DNA of 46,637 bases. Origin: Mycoplasmataceae bacterium. Lineage in GTDB: Bacteria > Bacillota_I > Bacilli_A > Mycoplasmatales > Mycoplasmoidaceae. Made by a program: the position numbers and the translations under genes. The notes under the pieces were generated by a model. The model was not told the origin of the DNA and searched no databases. It saw nothing but the letters and a program-made list of their open reading frames with translations. The stretch is from NCBI GenBank assembly GCA_031275175.1, contig JAISPD010000011.1:1-46637 (forward strand), read 5' to 3'. Below are positions 22,201 through 32,465 of the stretch, one piece after another (position 1 is the first letter of the stretch; each line of letters opens with the position of its first letter).

Positions 22201-22548
22201 GGAATTATGGCATATGGTGATAAAGGTATTCCTTTTAATGTAGATGAAATTGACACAATAGGTGGATACAATTGATTTAGACCTTTGAACACCATGTTAA
22301 ATGTAAGTAATACTCAATCTAATGAAGTTAAATTTGTCCAAGCATTAATATCTGATCAATATCAAAATAAATTGGAAAAAATTGGTGCTAAAAAATTACA
22401 AACTGATGAAAGAGATTGGATGTTGGTAAATATAGATAATAATAATTTTGCTTCAGATGTAGCCTTAGCAAAACATTACCTTCCAGGTTGAAATTGGGAT
22501 GAAAATTGACATTTTTCAACACTTCCAGTGCTTTCCCATGAGCAATAA
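19237..22548 (+). CDS. Fused phosphate ABC transporter PstC-PstA-PstS
   Basis: One uninterrupted frame of 1103 residues. Residues about 20-305 are a PstC-type permease (membrane segment near 25-45, [13 protein letters not shown], permease loop [12 protein letters not shown]). Residues about 365-630 are a PstA-type permease ([14 protein letters not shown], loop [33 protein letters not shown]). After a charged linker and a membrane helix at about 700-722, residues about 725-1103 are a PstS-type phosphate-binding domain with [21 protein letters not shown] and [10 protein letters not shown], followed by [12 protein letters not shown] and [13 protein letters not shown] read every codon across the three parts and found only TGA (Trp), no TAA or TAG, until 22546-22548. 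Mycoplasmas often fuse PstC and PstA; adding PstS is unusual. pstB and phoU are not in the window. Confidence 0.9.
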
Positions 22549-22610
22549 TTAATATTGTTTTCAAATCATATAAATTTGTCTCTTAATTAATTTAGAATAT
22601 GAAAAATTAT

Positions 22611-23249
22611 TTAACCTATTTTCCCTTGATACATATCTAAATAGATTAGTGAAATCGTGTGAGCCATTTCAGCATTAGTAGCTACATTCTTGAAATGATC
22701 TAACCTTTTGCTGATACTAGGAATAGTTTTATTAACGGTTTTACGATATTGTTTAGAAGAAGTGATGCGGTCATCTACAATATTTGGATGTTCTTGAGCA
22801 AGTTGATCAATAATTTTAGATAAGTATTGTTGGTGCTCTTGAAAATTCTTTAAATCTAATTCTGAATTAATACCTAATGCTTTTAGTTGCTGTTTTTCTC
22901 GTTTTTGTTTACTATATGATTTATATCATTCAATCTCAGTCATATGCTGTTTTTTCGCTTGATGAAGATTACTTAATTTAACAATAAGTATATAAATGGC
23001 TAATATCATACTTAAGCTTTCGGCGATGGCAATACCGATTACTTCAATGATGGGTGTTTTTTCAAAAATTAATAAGATGGCATAAGTAATCCATGCGATA
23101 CTACAAATTGGGTAGAGAATGTACATTCACTTGGAAATGCTGATAGTATTTCTCGTATGCAGTATTTGTCACACTCCTGGTACTAACAAAATAAATGTTA
23201 ACAAAACTGCTAACCACATAAAAATTTGAATTAATACAATATACAACAT
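22611..23249 (-). CDS. PQ-loop/SemiSWEET-like membrane protein with cytosolic tail
   Basis: 212 residues. Three predicted membrane segments: about 3-24, 41-62 and 67-92. Between the first two is VPGVWQILHTRNTISIS, close to the PQ-loop pattern P-Q-x-x-x-x-x-x-T-K-S-x-x-x-I-S, and the second segment reads ICSIAWITYAILL, like the W-x-x-Y-G pattern of SWEET/SemiSWEET sugar carriers. A three-helix unit of this kind works as a dimer in SemiSWEETs. The extra 115-residue C terminus is charged and helical (KQKREKQQLK, QEHQQYLSKIIDQL) and is not part of known SemiSWEETs. A GAGG ribosome binding site precedes the ATG. It is divergent from the PAP2 gene. Family call is tentative. Confidence 0.6.
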
Positions 23250-23302
23250 GTTTTACCTCTGTGAAAAATATAAAATTACTTAATTGTATAAGTAATTATA
23301 GA

Positions 23303-23331
23303 TTGACAAAAAATGAATAATCTTTTCTAAT
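23303..23331 (+). promoter_or_regulatory. Promoter of the PAP2-PHP gene pair
   Basis: Perfect -35 TTGACA (23303-23308), a 17-nt spacer and -10 TCTAAT (23326-23331). The expected start of transcription, about 7 nt after the -10, is within 2-3 nt of the ATG at 23341, so the mRNA would be leaderless or nearly so. This is the best complete promoter in the window. Confidence 0.75.
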
Positions 23332-23340
23332 TAAGCAGTT

Positions 23341-24249
23341 ATGGATAAATTTTTAATTTTCCCTAAATGATATCAATGAATTTGTAAAAGAATATTTTTA
23401 GCATTATTACCAACTGTCATTTTGTTCGCTTTACAGCATTGAATCTGATTCATTGCAGGTGCAATCGTGAAACAATATCCAGCTAGTGTTTTTACTGAAC
23501 CATTAACTCCTTTAGATAAATTTCATATAACCGATGGTAATTCTTGGTTTCTAATTTTTTATGGTTTATCCTATGTGTATTGATTAGTCATGCCAATTGT
23601 TATTTATAGTATATATGGACCTAAACTTTATTACCGGTTTGTATGAACATTAGTTTTTATGTACTTGTTTGGTGGCATTATTTTTATTGCGTTCCCAACG
23701 AGTTCTAAAATTTTATATACTGATAGTGATTTCAGTGTGACTGGTACTGACATTTTTTCAAAATTCATTGAAAATATGCGCGTTCACAATTCTGGGGTGT
23801 GTGCTTTACCATCGTTCCATGTGATTGGCACATATTCGATTTTTTTGATTCAAAGATCTTCTTTATCTAAGAAATACTCAAAGAACATCAGTAAAAAAAC
23901 AAATATCAGTCTGCTAATTTTTAGTTCCATATTCAATGTGATGGTTGGTATGTCAACTTTTATGACTCATCAACACTTTATTTTAGACTTTCCTAGTGCC
24001 ATTTTATGTTGTGAAATCGTTTATTTCATAATGCTAAAGTTAGAAAAAAAACCGAACATAACTCAAAGATTATTTACCAATTTAAATGTGGCCTTAGCTT
24101 TTGAAAATGCCCAAAACACGACATGGGGGGGGAATTTGTGTACTAAAATAATGAATTTAAAGCACCGAACCTTTTGATATGTACTAATAATAATTCTATA
24201 TCTTGTAGTTAATTTAGGTCTGCTCTATAGTTTCTCTATTGGTTTATAA
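23341..24249 (+). CDS. PAP2-superfamily membrane enzyme (first copy)
   Basis: 302 residues with about six membrane segments. PAP2 enzymes remove or transfer phosphate groups on lipids at the membrane. The second and third motifs are recognisable: LPSFHVIGTYSIF (P-S-x-H core) and MTHQHFILDFPSA (H-x-x-x-D core). The N-terminal motif K-x6-R-P is not clear. The layout and the motif spacing resemble both PAP2 phosphatases and AUR1-like phosphotransferases, so the exact reaction is open. A leaderless promoter precedes it, and the PHP-phosphatase gene follows after 3 nt, so the two form an operon. Eight or so TGA codons read as Trp. Confidence 0.8.
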
Positions 24250-24252
24250 ATT

Positions 24253-25038
24253 ATGAAATATGTTTATCACATTCATGATCAATGTTGTCGCCATGCCACT
24301 AATACTTTAGAAGATATCGTTAATTTAGCACTAAAAGAAAAATATCAAGAATTATTTTTTACTGAACATTGCCCACTTGACAATAATAAATACTTAGTCA
24401 GACCGTCACGTCAAGAAATTACCAAGCTCCGTGAACAAATTACAAAGATAAACCAACGCTATGAAAATAAATTAATCATTCATTTTGGTTTTGAAGCAGA
24501 ATATTCTAAATCAAATAAAACATACTTTGATCAATTTGTTCATGATCCTTTGTGTGATTATTTAATTTTTGGCAACCATTATCTCCACGATCTTTGACAA
24601 CCTAATCCAAGATTAGTTATGGAAGCAGCACATAGTGCTAAAGATTTAAAGCAATATTATAAAAATTCTGTACTCGCAGCTAAAAGTCGCATATTTTCAC
24701 TCTATGCTCATCCTGATATTTGATTACAAGCCTATCGTAAGTGAAATAAAAATGCTAAATGATTAACTAAACAAATTATTAATCTTAGCATTAAATACCA
24801 ATTACCATTAGGGTTCAATGCTAATGGTTTACACCAAATTCGTGATGGTTTTCATTATCCAGTTAAACTTTTTTGAAATGAAGTTGCCAAATCCAAAGCT
24901 CAAGTATTAATTGAAGCAGATGCCCATGATATTAATACATTGAGCAAGTCGTGGTTACAAAAAGCTAAAGCTGTGGCAATCCAGTATGGATTAAATAAAA
25001 ATTTAGTTGATCAGATAAAAATTAGATATTTCCACTAA
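24253..25038 (+). CDS. PHP-domain phosphatase, histidinol-phosphatase-like
   Basis: 261 residues. The PHP metal-binding motifs are present in order: H-I-H-D near the start (YHIHDQCCRHA), TEH in LFFTEHCPL, E in FGFEAEY, GNH in LIFGNHYLHDL, AHPD in LYAHPDIW and DAH in EADAHD. These match HisK-type histidinol-phosphate phosphatases. Mollicutes lack histidine synthesis, so the real substrate is more likely another phosphorylated small molecule, as suggested for mycoplasma homologues; that is inference. Downstream of the first PAP2 gene by 3 nt, so probably cotranscribed. Confidence 0.85.
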
Positions 25039-25091
25039 TTTTGTTATGAGAAGAATGTAGACATGGTGCAAAATTCATTTAAATACTGTGC

Positions 25092-25097
25092 TATACT
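25092..25097 (+). promoter_or_regulatory. -10 box 8 nt before the GTG of the second PAP2 gene
   Basis: TATACT preceded by TGC gives an extended -10 (TGCTATACT). It ends 8 nt before the GTG start at 25106 and so supports that start and a leaderless transcript. No convincing -35 is seen. Confidence 0.5.
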
Positions 25098-25105
25098 CGT
25101 GAATT

Positions 25106-26134
25106 GTGTTAAACAAAACTTCCGGTTATAAAAACATTTTTAAGAAAACTAACAAGCAATATATTTCCTTTTGAAAACATTGGATTTTAGAATGTTTAAC
25201 AATAGCACTGCTTCATTACATTATAGGTGAGGCAATATATATCATTTCGCGGGCTATCACAAGTCATATATATGGAGTTTATGACCCCACTCATCCTAAC
25301 AATCCAAATTTTTTAATATTGGAAACGTCGTTTGATAGATGAATGCCATTTGTAAAATACTTTATCGTTCCTTATACAACTGCTTACGCTTATTGAGTAA
25401 TTGGACCATTTTTGATTTATGGATTTATGGGGCGAAAAAAATTTTATCAATTTATTCTGAGTTCAATTGTGGTAAACATTTTATCAGTAGTAATATTTAT
25501 CACAATTCCCAATGGTATAGCTGCTAACTTTAGACCGGTTATAACTGAGCAAGATGCTAATAAAGATTTCTTTTTGCATATGTGTAATTGAACATTTACA
25601 ACTGATTCGTTTGATCAGACTTTCCCTAGTGGGCATATATGTTTATCCGTTTTGATTGTTATTACCTTTCGTGGTACATATTTTAAAAATGGTGTGAAGA
25701 GACTGACACGAACAGTAGCGTGATGTTCATTGATATATGCATTGTTAATTTGCACATCAACTTTGTTTGTAAAACAACATTATATTTTTGATGTATATGT
25801 TTCAATTTTTCTTTGTGAAATATTTATGCTGCTATTCTTAAAATGAAATTTCCTTACTGATAAATTGGAAAATTTTATGCATTGATTTAACTCTAGGCTT
25901 GGTTTAATTAATGATGAGAAAAATAAACCATTTACTAAATATTCTCAAAAGGCTGTTTTGGTTTGAATTGTTTGATTACTATGAATAGCTTTTACATTTT
26001 GAGCATTTTGAGAAACACAATGATTTATTGAAGAATTTTTGTTGAATATTGGGACGATGTTAGTTTGAGTAGTTATCACATTTTTTTACTATTTCTTCAG
26101 AATGATGAAGCATGAAAATCAAAAAATTAATTAA
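25106..26134 (+). CDS. PAP2-superfamily membrane enzyme (second copy)
   Basis: 342 residues from a GTG chosen because a TATACT box lies 8 nt upstream and no ATG is available in frame before the conserved part. Six or more membrane helices. Motifs: FPSGHICLSVLIV (P-S-G-H, motif 2) and FVKQHYIFDVYVS (H-x-x-x-D, motif 3). The region before motif 2 contains AANFRP. The C-terminal tail has an extra pair of Trp-rich helices, with many TGA codons (for example WLLWIAFTFWAFW). It resembles the first PAP2 gene in layout but the sequences are clearly different. Substrate unknown. Confidence 0.8.
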
Positions 26135-26176
26135 AATATTGCTAAGATTTTAATTTTATAATTGTTAGTGGTTCGT

Positions 26177-26182
26177 TATAAT
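26177..26182 (+). promoter_or_regulatory. -10 box 8 nt before the proS ATG
   Basis: TATAAT at 26177-26182, with TTCAAACC between it and the ATG at 26191. There is no Shine-Dalgarno sequence, which implies a leaderless mRNA. Confidence 0.6.
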
Positions 26183-26190
26183 TCAAACCA

Positions 26191-27606
26191 ATGAAGTTAG
26201 ATAAAATCGTTACCCGTGAAGAAAATTTTGCCGATTGATACACAAGTGTAATTCAAGCGGCACAATTAGTAGATTACACAACAATTAAAGGTATGATGAT
26301 TTTTCAACCTAATGGTTGAAAAATATGACAAAATATCGTTACGGAATTAGATCGTCGATTAGCTAGTAAAGATGTAAAAAATGTACAATTACCCCTTTTT
26401 ATCAAACAATCAGATTTCTTAAAAGAAAAAGAACATGTGAAAGGTTTTGCCCCAGAAATATTTTTGGTTACTCAACAAGGAGAGAAACAATTAGAAGAAC
26501 CCTATATTATAAGACCAACAAGTGAAATTGCTTTTTGTACTTATTTTAAAAAAATTGTTAATTCCTACAATAACTTACCAATTAAATATAACCAATGATG
26601 TAGCGTCTATCGTGTAGAAAAAACTACCCGTCCATTTTTACGAAACTCTGAATTCTTTTGGCAAGAAATGCATTCAGTTCACACCGACCAAAATGATGCA
26701 ATGAAAACCACAACTGAATTAATTCAATTATATCAAGATTTTGTCAAATACTTTTTATGTATGCCTGTATTAATGGGCGAAAAAACCGAAGGTGAAAGAT
26801 TTGCAGGGGCAATTAACACATTCACGATTGAAGCACTGATGCAAGATGGCCAAGCTTTACAATGTGCTACTTCACATTATTTAGGACAAAATTTTTCGAA
26901 AACTTTTGATATTAAATTCCAAGATGAAAATAATCAATATAAATTGGTTCACCAAACTTCAGCAGGAATGTCCACAAGGATTATTGGTGCCATCATTATG
27001 ATTCATGCTGATAATAAAGGTTTGGTTTTACCAGTTGGTGTTGCCCCAATTCAAATAGCGTTATTACCAATTTTTATGGATAAAGACCCACGCATTAAAA
27101 CCATAATTGATACAATTTTTCATAAATTACATAATAAGTATCGCGTTATTATTGATGATTCATCGAATGGGATGGGTTTTAAAATCGCAAATCAAGAAGT
27201 ACAAGGCACACCCATTATTTTAGTAATGGGACCAAAAGATGTGGAAAGTGATAGTTTAATACTTATCCGTCGTGATAATGGTACTAAAATCAGTTACCCA
27301 ATTAATAATATTGAAACTATCATTACCGAACAATTACACCAATACCAAATCAATATTTATAAACGTGCTGAACAAAAATTAAATGAATCGATTGTTCAAA
27401 TCAAAAATATTGAAGAGTTTAAAGAGACTATTGCAAATAAAAAAATTGCCCAAGCAGCTTGAGGCGGTGATGTATCTGATGAAAAGTTATTAAAAGAACA
27501 AACTGGTGCTTCACCTCGTTGCATTATGTCTTTAGCACAAAATCAAGCATGTTTTTTTACCAAAAAACCAGCCAAATATATTGTATACTTTGCGAGGGCT
27601 TATTAG
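26191..27606 (+). CDS. proS: Prolyl-tRNA synthetase
   Basis: 471 residues, class II synthetase charging tRNA-Pro. Seen: MKLDKIVTREENFADWY at the start, GMMIFQPNGWKIW, motif 2 region RPTSEIAFCTYF followed by WCSVYRVEKTTRPFLRNSEFFWQE, TEGERFAGA, the motif 3 area HQTSAGMSTRIIGA, and the anticodon-binding part with LPVGVAPIQIALLP. It is the short archaeal/eukaryote-like form without the inserted editing domain, as in other mycoplasmas. The stop codon overlaps the GTG start of the next gene by one base (TAGTG). Confidence 0.96.
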
Positions 27607-28091
27607 TGAAAACAAGAATAAAAAATTGATTCAATAAAAAAGTCATAGCTGCGCAATGAATTCATAGAGATAAACAGTCTCGTATTAAATTCAAGTGAAT
27701 TTATTCTAGTATTTTATGTCTTTTCTTTTTAATGTTTGTATCTTCAGTAATTCTTTTTTATTACTATGGACTTAGATTTGATTCAAAGAAACCACTACCT
27801 TATGATAACGGTAATAAAAATGCATTTTTAGTGTCTGGACTTGCTTTATTTTTTCTTGCAACCATTTGCACCGTTTTTATTGGAGGTTTATATTTTCCGT
27901 TAGTGTTTAAAAATTCTAAAGCTTTATACATGCAAACTGACGAATATAAACAACAAGTTAGTAAATATAGTGAAATAGATTTATCAAAAAAAGACAAAAA
28001 AGAAATTAAATGATTAAAAAAATTAGAATGAATTAGCAAAAATCAATACCAACAAGCAATTACTAAACTTAAAAACCAAACAACTGGGTAA
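27606..28091 (+). CDS. Small membrane protein, unknown
   Basis: 161 residues from a GTG overlapping the proS stop. Basic N terminus (KTRIKNWFNKK), membrane helix at about 36-56 (CLFFLMFVSSVILFYYYGL), second helix at about 75-100 (VSGLALFFLATICTVFIGG), and a charged C-terminal coil (SKKDKKEIKWLKKLEW). No family recognised. The overlap with proS and the close dCMP deaminase gene (10 nt) suggest a three-gene transcript. Confidence 0.7.
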
Positions 28092-28101
28092 CAATAATAA
28101 C

Positions 28102-28581
28102 ATGAAAAGGAAAGATTACATTAATTGAGATGAATATTTTATGGGGGTTGCAAAACTATCTGCTTTGCGTTCAAAAGATCCAGATACGCAAGTAGGTTGT
28201 TGCATTGCTACTAGTGATAATCGCATAGCATCATTAGGTTATAACGGATTACCACGTGGGTGTAGTGATGATCAGTTTCCTTGGAATCGTGAGGGAACAC
28301 CGATTGAAACCAAATATTTATATGTGGTGCATTCTGAATTGAATGCCATTTTAAATTTTGCTGGCAATGATTTAACAGGTTGCAAAATTTATGTTACTTT
28401 ATTCCCGTGTAATGAATGTGCTAAAGCCATTATTCAAAGTGGGATTAAAGAAATTGTCTATGCAGAAGACCGCTATGCCGATACTGATGCAGTAAAAGCA
28501 TCCAAGAAAATGTTAACGGCTGCTAAAGTCATTTATCGTAAATACACCCCAAGCCATCGAAAAATTCAAATTGAGATTTAA
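28102..28581 (+). CDS. Deoxycytidylate deaminase (dCMP deaminase)
   Basis: 159 residues. It converts dCMP to dUMP for thymidylate supply. The zinc site is visible as HSE in YVVHSELNAI (most relatives have HAE) and PCNECAK about 28 residues later. Other matches are DPDTQVGCCIA, YNGLPRGC and VYAEDRYADTDAV, as in ComEB-type dCMP deaminases. One TGA is Trp (YINWDEYF). A terminator follows. Confidence 0.93.
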
Positions 28582-28583
28582 AT

Positions 28584-28615
28584 AAAAAAGTGAATGGTTA
28601 CGCATCCACTTTTTT
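28584..28615. terminator. Bidirectional terminator between the dCMP deaminase and HU genes
   Basis: Arms AAAAAAGTGAATG and CATCCACTTTTTT with a GTTACG loop pair over 13 positions with a single A-C mismatch. It has A-runs on one side and T-runs on the other, so it can stop transcripts from both converging genes. Confidence 0.75.
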
Positions 28616-28636
28616 TATCAACAATAATAGTTAGTA

Positions 28637-28924
28637 TTATCTCTTAGCTAAAGATTTGATATTTTTAGCAACACGGAATTTGACAACAGTTTTTGCAGGA
28701 ATTTTAATTTCTGTACCTGTTGCTGGATTACGTCCAATTCTAGCCTTAGTTTTTCTTACAACTAATTTACCGAGGTCAATTACACGAAATTGACCATCAG
28801 CAACTACACGTTTTTCAGCAAGCATTTGTAATGTATCTAGTACATTAGCAACATCTTTCTTACTTAAATTAGTCTTTGAAGCAACTTCAGCAGTGATTTG
28901 AGTTTTTGTTAGCGGTTTGCCCAT
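28637..28924 (-). CDS. hup: DNA-binding protein HU
   Basis: 95 residues. HU bends and compacts DNA. The family features are clear: LTKTQITAEVASKTNLSKKD, an arm region IDLGKLVVRKTKARIGRNP, then ATGTEIKIPAKTVVKFR. AGGAGA ribosome binding site at 28930-28935 and a TATAAT box at 28951-28956 (- strand). Single gene. Confidence 0.96.
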   Translation of the reverse strand: MGKPLTKTQITAEVASKTNLSKKDVANVLDTLQMLAEKRVVADGQFRVIDLGKLVVRKTKARIGRNPATGTEIKIPAKTVVKFRVAKNIKSLAKR

Positions 28925-28929
28925 GACAG

Positions 28930-28956
28930 TCTCCTATTAAATATGGTAGCATTATA
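28930..28956 (-). promoter_or_regulatory. HU gene -10 box and ribosome binding site
   Basis: On the - strand TATAAT (28956-28951) is followed by AGGAGA (28935-28930), 5 nt before the ATG. This is a normal leader with a Shine-Dalgarno sequence, unlike the leaderless starts of several other genes here. Confidence 0.7.
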
Positions 28957-29044
28957 TACAAATGTGAAAAAAATAACAAAATTAATCATTATTATCAATT
29001 AAATTTTAAATTTCATCTCGAGTTTAAATTCTAATAGTAAAAAT

Positions 29045-29506
29045 TTAGATTCGTAGAATTTTAAAAGCATATTTTAGTTGATTACCACTAGCTAAATCCA
29101 ATTCTAAATTCACTAACATTTCGGTTCCTGGATTTTTTGGTTCAGGATCAATATAACGAATTTCAAAATCACTGTGGGATTTAGTTATTCTTGCAAACGG
29201 TTGATAATCAGTTTTGATTTGATCAGGATTTAATTGACAAGTATACGAAATCTGTTCATATACATTATTCCCTAAATTATCAAAAACTTTAAATGACGCT
29301 ACATAATCATAAATTAAAGCGGTTGTCACTTCCACATTCCCATCATTATTCCAGCGACAATTTCAAATGCTTCCTTGCTTGATAGATATACTAGTAGGTT
29401 CTGTTGGATGATCACATCCTGTCAACATCATTAATGTAGACACTCCACCAACCATTATTTGACTAGCAAATAAAAACTTTAATTTTAATATTTTCTTGAA
29501 ATGCAC
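29045..29506 (-). CDS. Small lipoprotein, unknown
   Basis: 153 residues from a GTG start with an AGGA ribosome binding site. The signal peptide MHFKKILKLKFLFASQIMVG is followed by lipobox LTGC (Cys about 31), so it is lipid-anchored at the surface. The mature part is a single beta-rich domain (YVASFKVFDNLGNNVYEQIS, YRYIDPEPK-like segment RYIDPEPKN, MLVNLELDLASG). No family recognised. It lies alone between two terminators. Confidence 0.75.
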
Positions 29507-29581
29507 AACTTAAACATCCTATACATTATGATTAAACAATATTCTGTTTAATCTAATATCAATTTTGAATATAAGAAAACA

Positions 29582-29632
29582 AAAAATATTATTTGTAGTG
29601 GATACAACATGCCAAACACAAATAATATTTTT
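29582..29632. terminator. Long perfect hairpin after xylB
   Basis: A perfect 15-bp inverted repeat, AAAAATATTATTTGT (29582-29596) and ACAAATAATATTTTT (29618-29632), with a 21-nt loop. It ends the PTS-xylA-xylB transcript 22 nt after the xylB stop and also separates it from the lipoprotein gene. Confidence 0.75.
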
Positions 29633-29653
29633 AATGTTATGTTTGAATTTTAA

Positions 29654-31102
29654 TTATTGATATAAAGTCAAATATAACTTTTTTCACGCTCTAAATTTTT
29701 GTAAGTATTTTTGGTGAAGAGCTGCATTAGGTTTAAATATTTTTGTATTTTTAATAATTACTTTACAGGCAGTCGAAACATTTTTGAAACGACCACACCC
29801 TACCATAGCTAAAATGATTGCACCCAATGCTCCTCCTTCAGTTGTGTTAATGGTATTAATATTAAGATTCAATATATCTGCCAGAATTTGCAATCATGTA
29901 TCAAAATTAGCACCACCACCAATTACTCTAGCACTTTTAGATTTAATCCCTAATTGTTGAATTGAATTTAAACAATCTAATAAACCAAAGTTAATTCCTT
30001 CAATAATGGCTTTAGAAATATCTGCTTGCGTATGCAACAAAGATAGTTTATGTAATTCAGCACGAGCAAAGGGATTATTGATTGGACTACGCTCACCTGA
30101 TAAATATGGTAAAAATAAAATATCATTCCACTTTTGATAATCAATCGTGTTATTAATAAGTTTAAAATTTTTTGTCTTTAAAACATCTTTTACTCATCAA
30201 TCAAATGCACCTGCTGCTGATAACATTACTCCCATAATATGATATTGACCAGTAGCATGGCAAAAACTATGCATCGCTCCACTAGATACTTTTTTAAAGT
30301 CTTTGCTAGCAGCAAATATCACTCCACTAGTTCCTAAAGAGATACTTAATTGATTATTCTCTACTGTCCCCGTACCAACTGCTCCTACAGCTTGATCGCC
30401 ACCACCAATAATTACTTTGGTATTTGTAGACATTCCCGTAAGCTTGGCAAATTTTTTAGATACATTACCCACAACTTGATAACTTTCAAATAATTTTGGC
30501 AATTGATTTTGATTAATCTTTAATATTTTTAACATTGGTTTTGATCATTGTTTGTTTTTAACATCTAAATATAATGTACCACTTGCATCACTAAAATCTG
30601 TGGCAAATACTTCTGACATTTTATATGCAGCATAATCCTTGGGTAACATGATTTTATTAATACATTTAAACAAGGCTGGTTCATGTTTAGCAACTCATAA
30701 AAGTTTTGGTGCAGTAAAACCAGTAAAAGCAATATTGTTGGTATATTCAATTAATCGTTTTTTACCAATTACATTATTAAGATATGCACATTCAGCGACT
30801 GTACGGTTATCATTTCATAAAATAGCAGGTCTAATTACATGATCATTTTTATCTAACAATACTAATCCATGCATTTGGCCACAAAATGAAACACCTTGAA
30901 TTTTTGATAAATCAAAACGATTACCTAATTGTTTAATTGCTTTTATTTCAGCATGATACCAATCGTCTGGGTTTTGTTCGGTTCATCCATCGTGTGGTAA
31001 ACTTATTGCATAATTAACTGATGCTGTTTCAATAATTTTCCCGTTAGTATCACTTAAAACTGCTTTTAAAGAGCTCGTACCAACATCTATTCCTAAATAC
31101 AT
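29654..31102 (-). CDS. xylB: Xylulokinase
   Basis: 482 residues, FGGY-family sugar kinase phosphorylating D-xylulose to xylulose 5-phosphate. Seen: YLGIDVGTSSLKAVL at the start, GVSFCGQMHGLVLLD, RPAILWNDNRT, KDYAAYKMS...TDFSDASGT, and VIIGGGDQAVGAVGTGTV in the second half, followed by LSISLGTSGVIF. TGA codons are Trp. It starts 3 nt after the xylA stop, so the genes are cotranscribed. Confidence 0.93.
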
Positions 31103-31105
31103 ATG

Positions 31106-32422
31106 CTAGTTAAATAAAATATCGTTTAAAACTTGTTCCAAATATTCTTGACGACCACTTGGTAACGAAATATTATTAATAGAAATTTGTTTAGCATACT
31201 GATATAAATCTAATAAGTTAGTCTTACCACTATTAATTTTTTTACCGATTGCAGTGGTTTTAAAAGTTTTATATTTTTCTTCAACATATTTATCAAGACG
31301 TCCATCTTGGATAATAGCTGCTGCTTTACGTAATCCAAGCGCAAATGCATCCATTCCCGCAATATATGCATACAAAATATCTAGTAATGTGTTGGAAGCA
31401 CGTCGCGTTTTGGCATCAAAATTAAGACCGCCATTTGTAAATCCACCAGCTTTTAATACTTCATACATACACATAGTTGTATCATAAACATTAGTTGGAA
31501 ATTGATCTGTGTCCCAACCTAATAATGTATCACCTTGATTGGCGTCTATTGAACCAAAAATACCATTAACTGCTGCCATACGTAGTTCATGTTGAAAAGT
31601 ATGACCAGCAAGAGTAGCATGATTAGCTTCAACATTCATTTTAAAATCTTTAATTAAATTAAATTCTCTTAAAAAATTAGCACATGTGCAAACATCAAAA
31701 TCGTATTGGTGTTTAGTCGGTTCTTTAGGTTTTGGTTCAATATAGAAATCACCCTTAAACCCTTGTTTGCGACCATAATCACGTGCCATTTGTAAAAATT
31801 TTCCCAGATGTTGTAATTCGCTTTTCACATCGGTATTTAATAAGGTGTCATATCCTTCTCTGCCACCTCAAAACACATAGCCTTTACCACCTAATTTAAT
31901 TGTCGCATCTAGTGCCATTTTTACTTTACCGGCTGCAATCGCATACACATCTGCACTACATCCCGTCGCTGCACCTGTCATAAAAATTTTATGACTAAAC
32001 ATATTCGCTGTGCCTCATAGTAATTTAATACCATACTTTTTTTGTAACTTCAATAAATGATCAGTCATGTGTATTAAATATTTTTCACTTTCAGCTAATG
32101 TGTCACCTTCAGGGGCAATATCTACATCATGAAAACAATAATATTTAATTCCGAGCTTATCCATTAAAGCAAAAGCGAAGTCCGCTTTTGCTTCATACAT
32201 TTTTATCCCCGTTAGTCCCAAGCTTTTATCCATGGTGTTACCACCAAACATATCAGTTCCACTAGCATTAATTGTGTGTCATCAACTCATTGCAAATTTT
32301 AAATGCTCCGCCATCGTTTTACCCATCAATTTTTCATTAGCGTTATAGTAATGAAAACTTAGGGGATTTTTTGAATTTTTTCCTTCATATTTTATTTGTG
32401 CTATTTTGTCTAACCCTGTCAT
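31106..32422 (-). CDS. xylA: Xylose isomerase
   Basis: 438 residues, the usual length of class II xylose isomerases. It interconverts free D-xylose and D-xylulose using two divalent metals. Active-site stretches: [68 protein letters not shown], and GSIDANQGD...GWDTDQFP. It has its own promoter-like TATAAT at 32460-32465 and a GAGGAG ribosome binding site at 32435-32440, so it can be expressed apart from the PTS genes upstream. Confidence 0.96.
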
Positions 32423-32434
32423 ATTTAAAATGAA

Positions 32435-32465
32435 CTCCTCAAATGATCTACTCATCACTATTATA
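32435..32465 (-). promoter_or_regulatory. xylA -10 box and ribosome binding site
   Basis: In the 134-bp space after the PTS gene the - strand shows TATAAT (32465-32460), then GAGGAG (32440-32435), then the xylA ATG 12 nt further on. No operator palindrome or repressor gene is evident here. Confidence 0.6.

Noticed and set aside
24253-25038. A histidine biosynthesis gene
   Set aside because: The PHP motifs match HisK-type phosphatases, but no other histidine gene is present and mollicutes lack the pathway, so only the family, not the pathway, is claimed.
30565-30750. Separate small - strand gene within the xylulokinase region
   Set aside because: It lies in a different frame from xylB, which is continuous and conserved through this interval.
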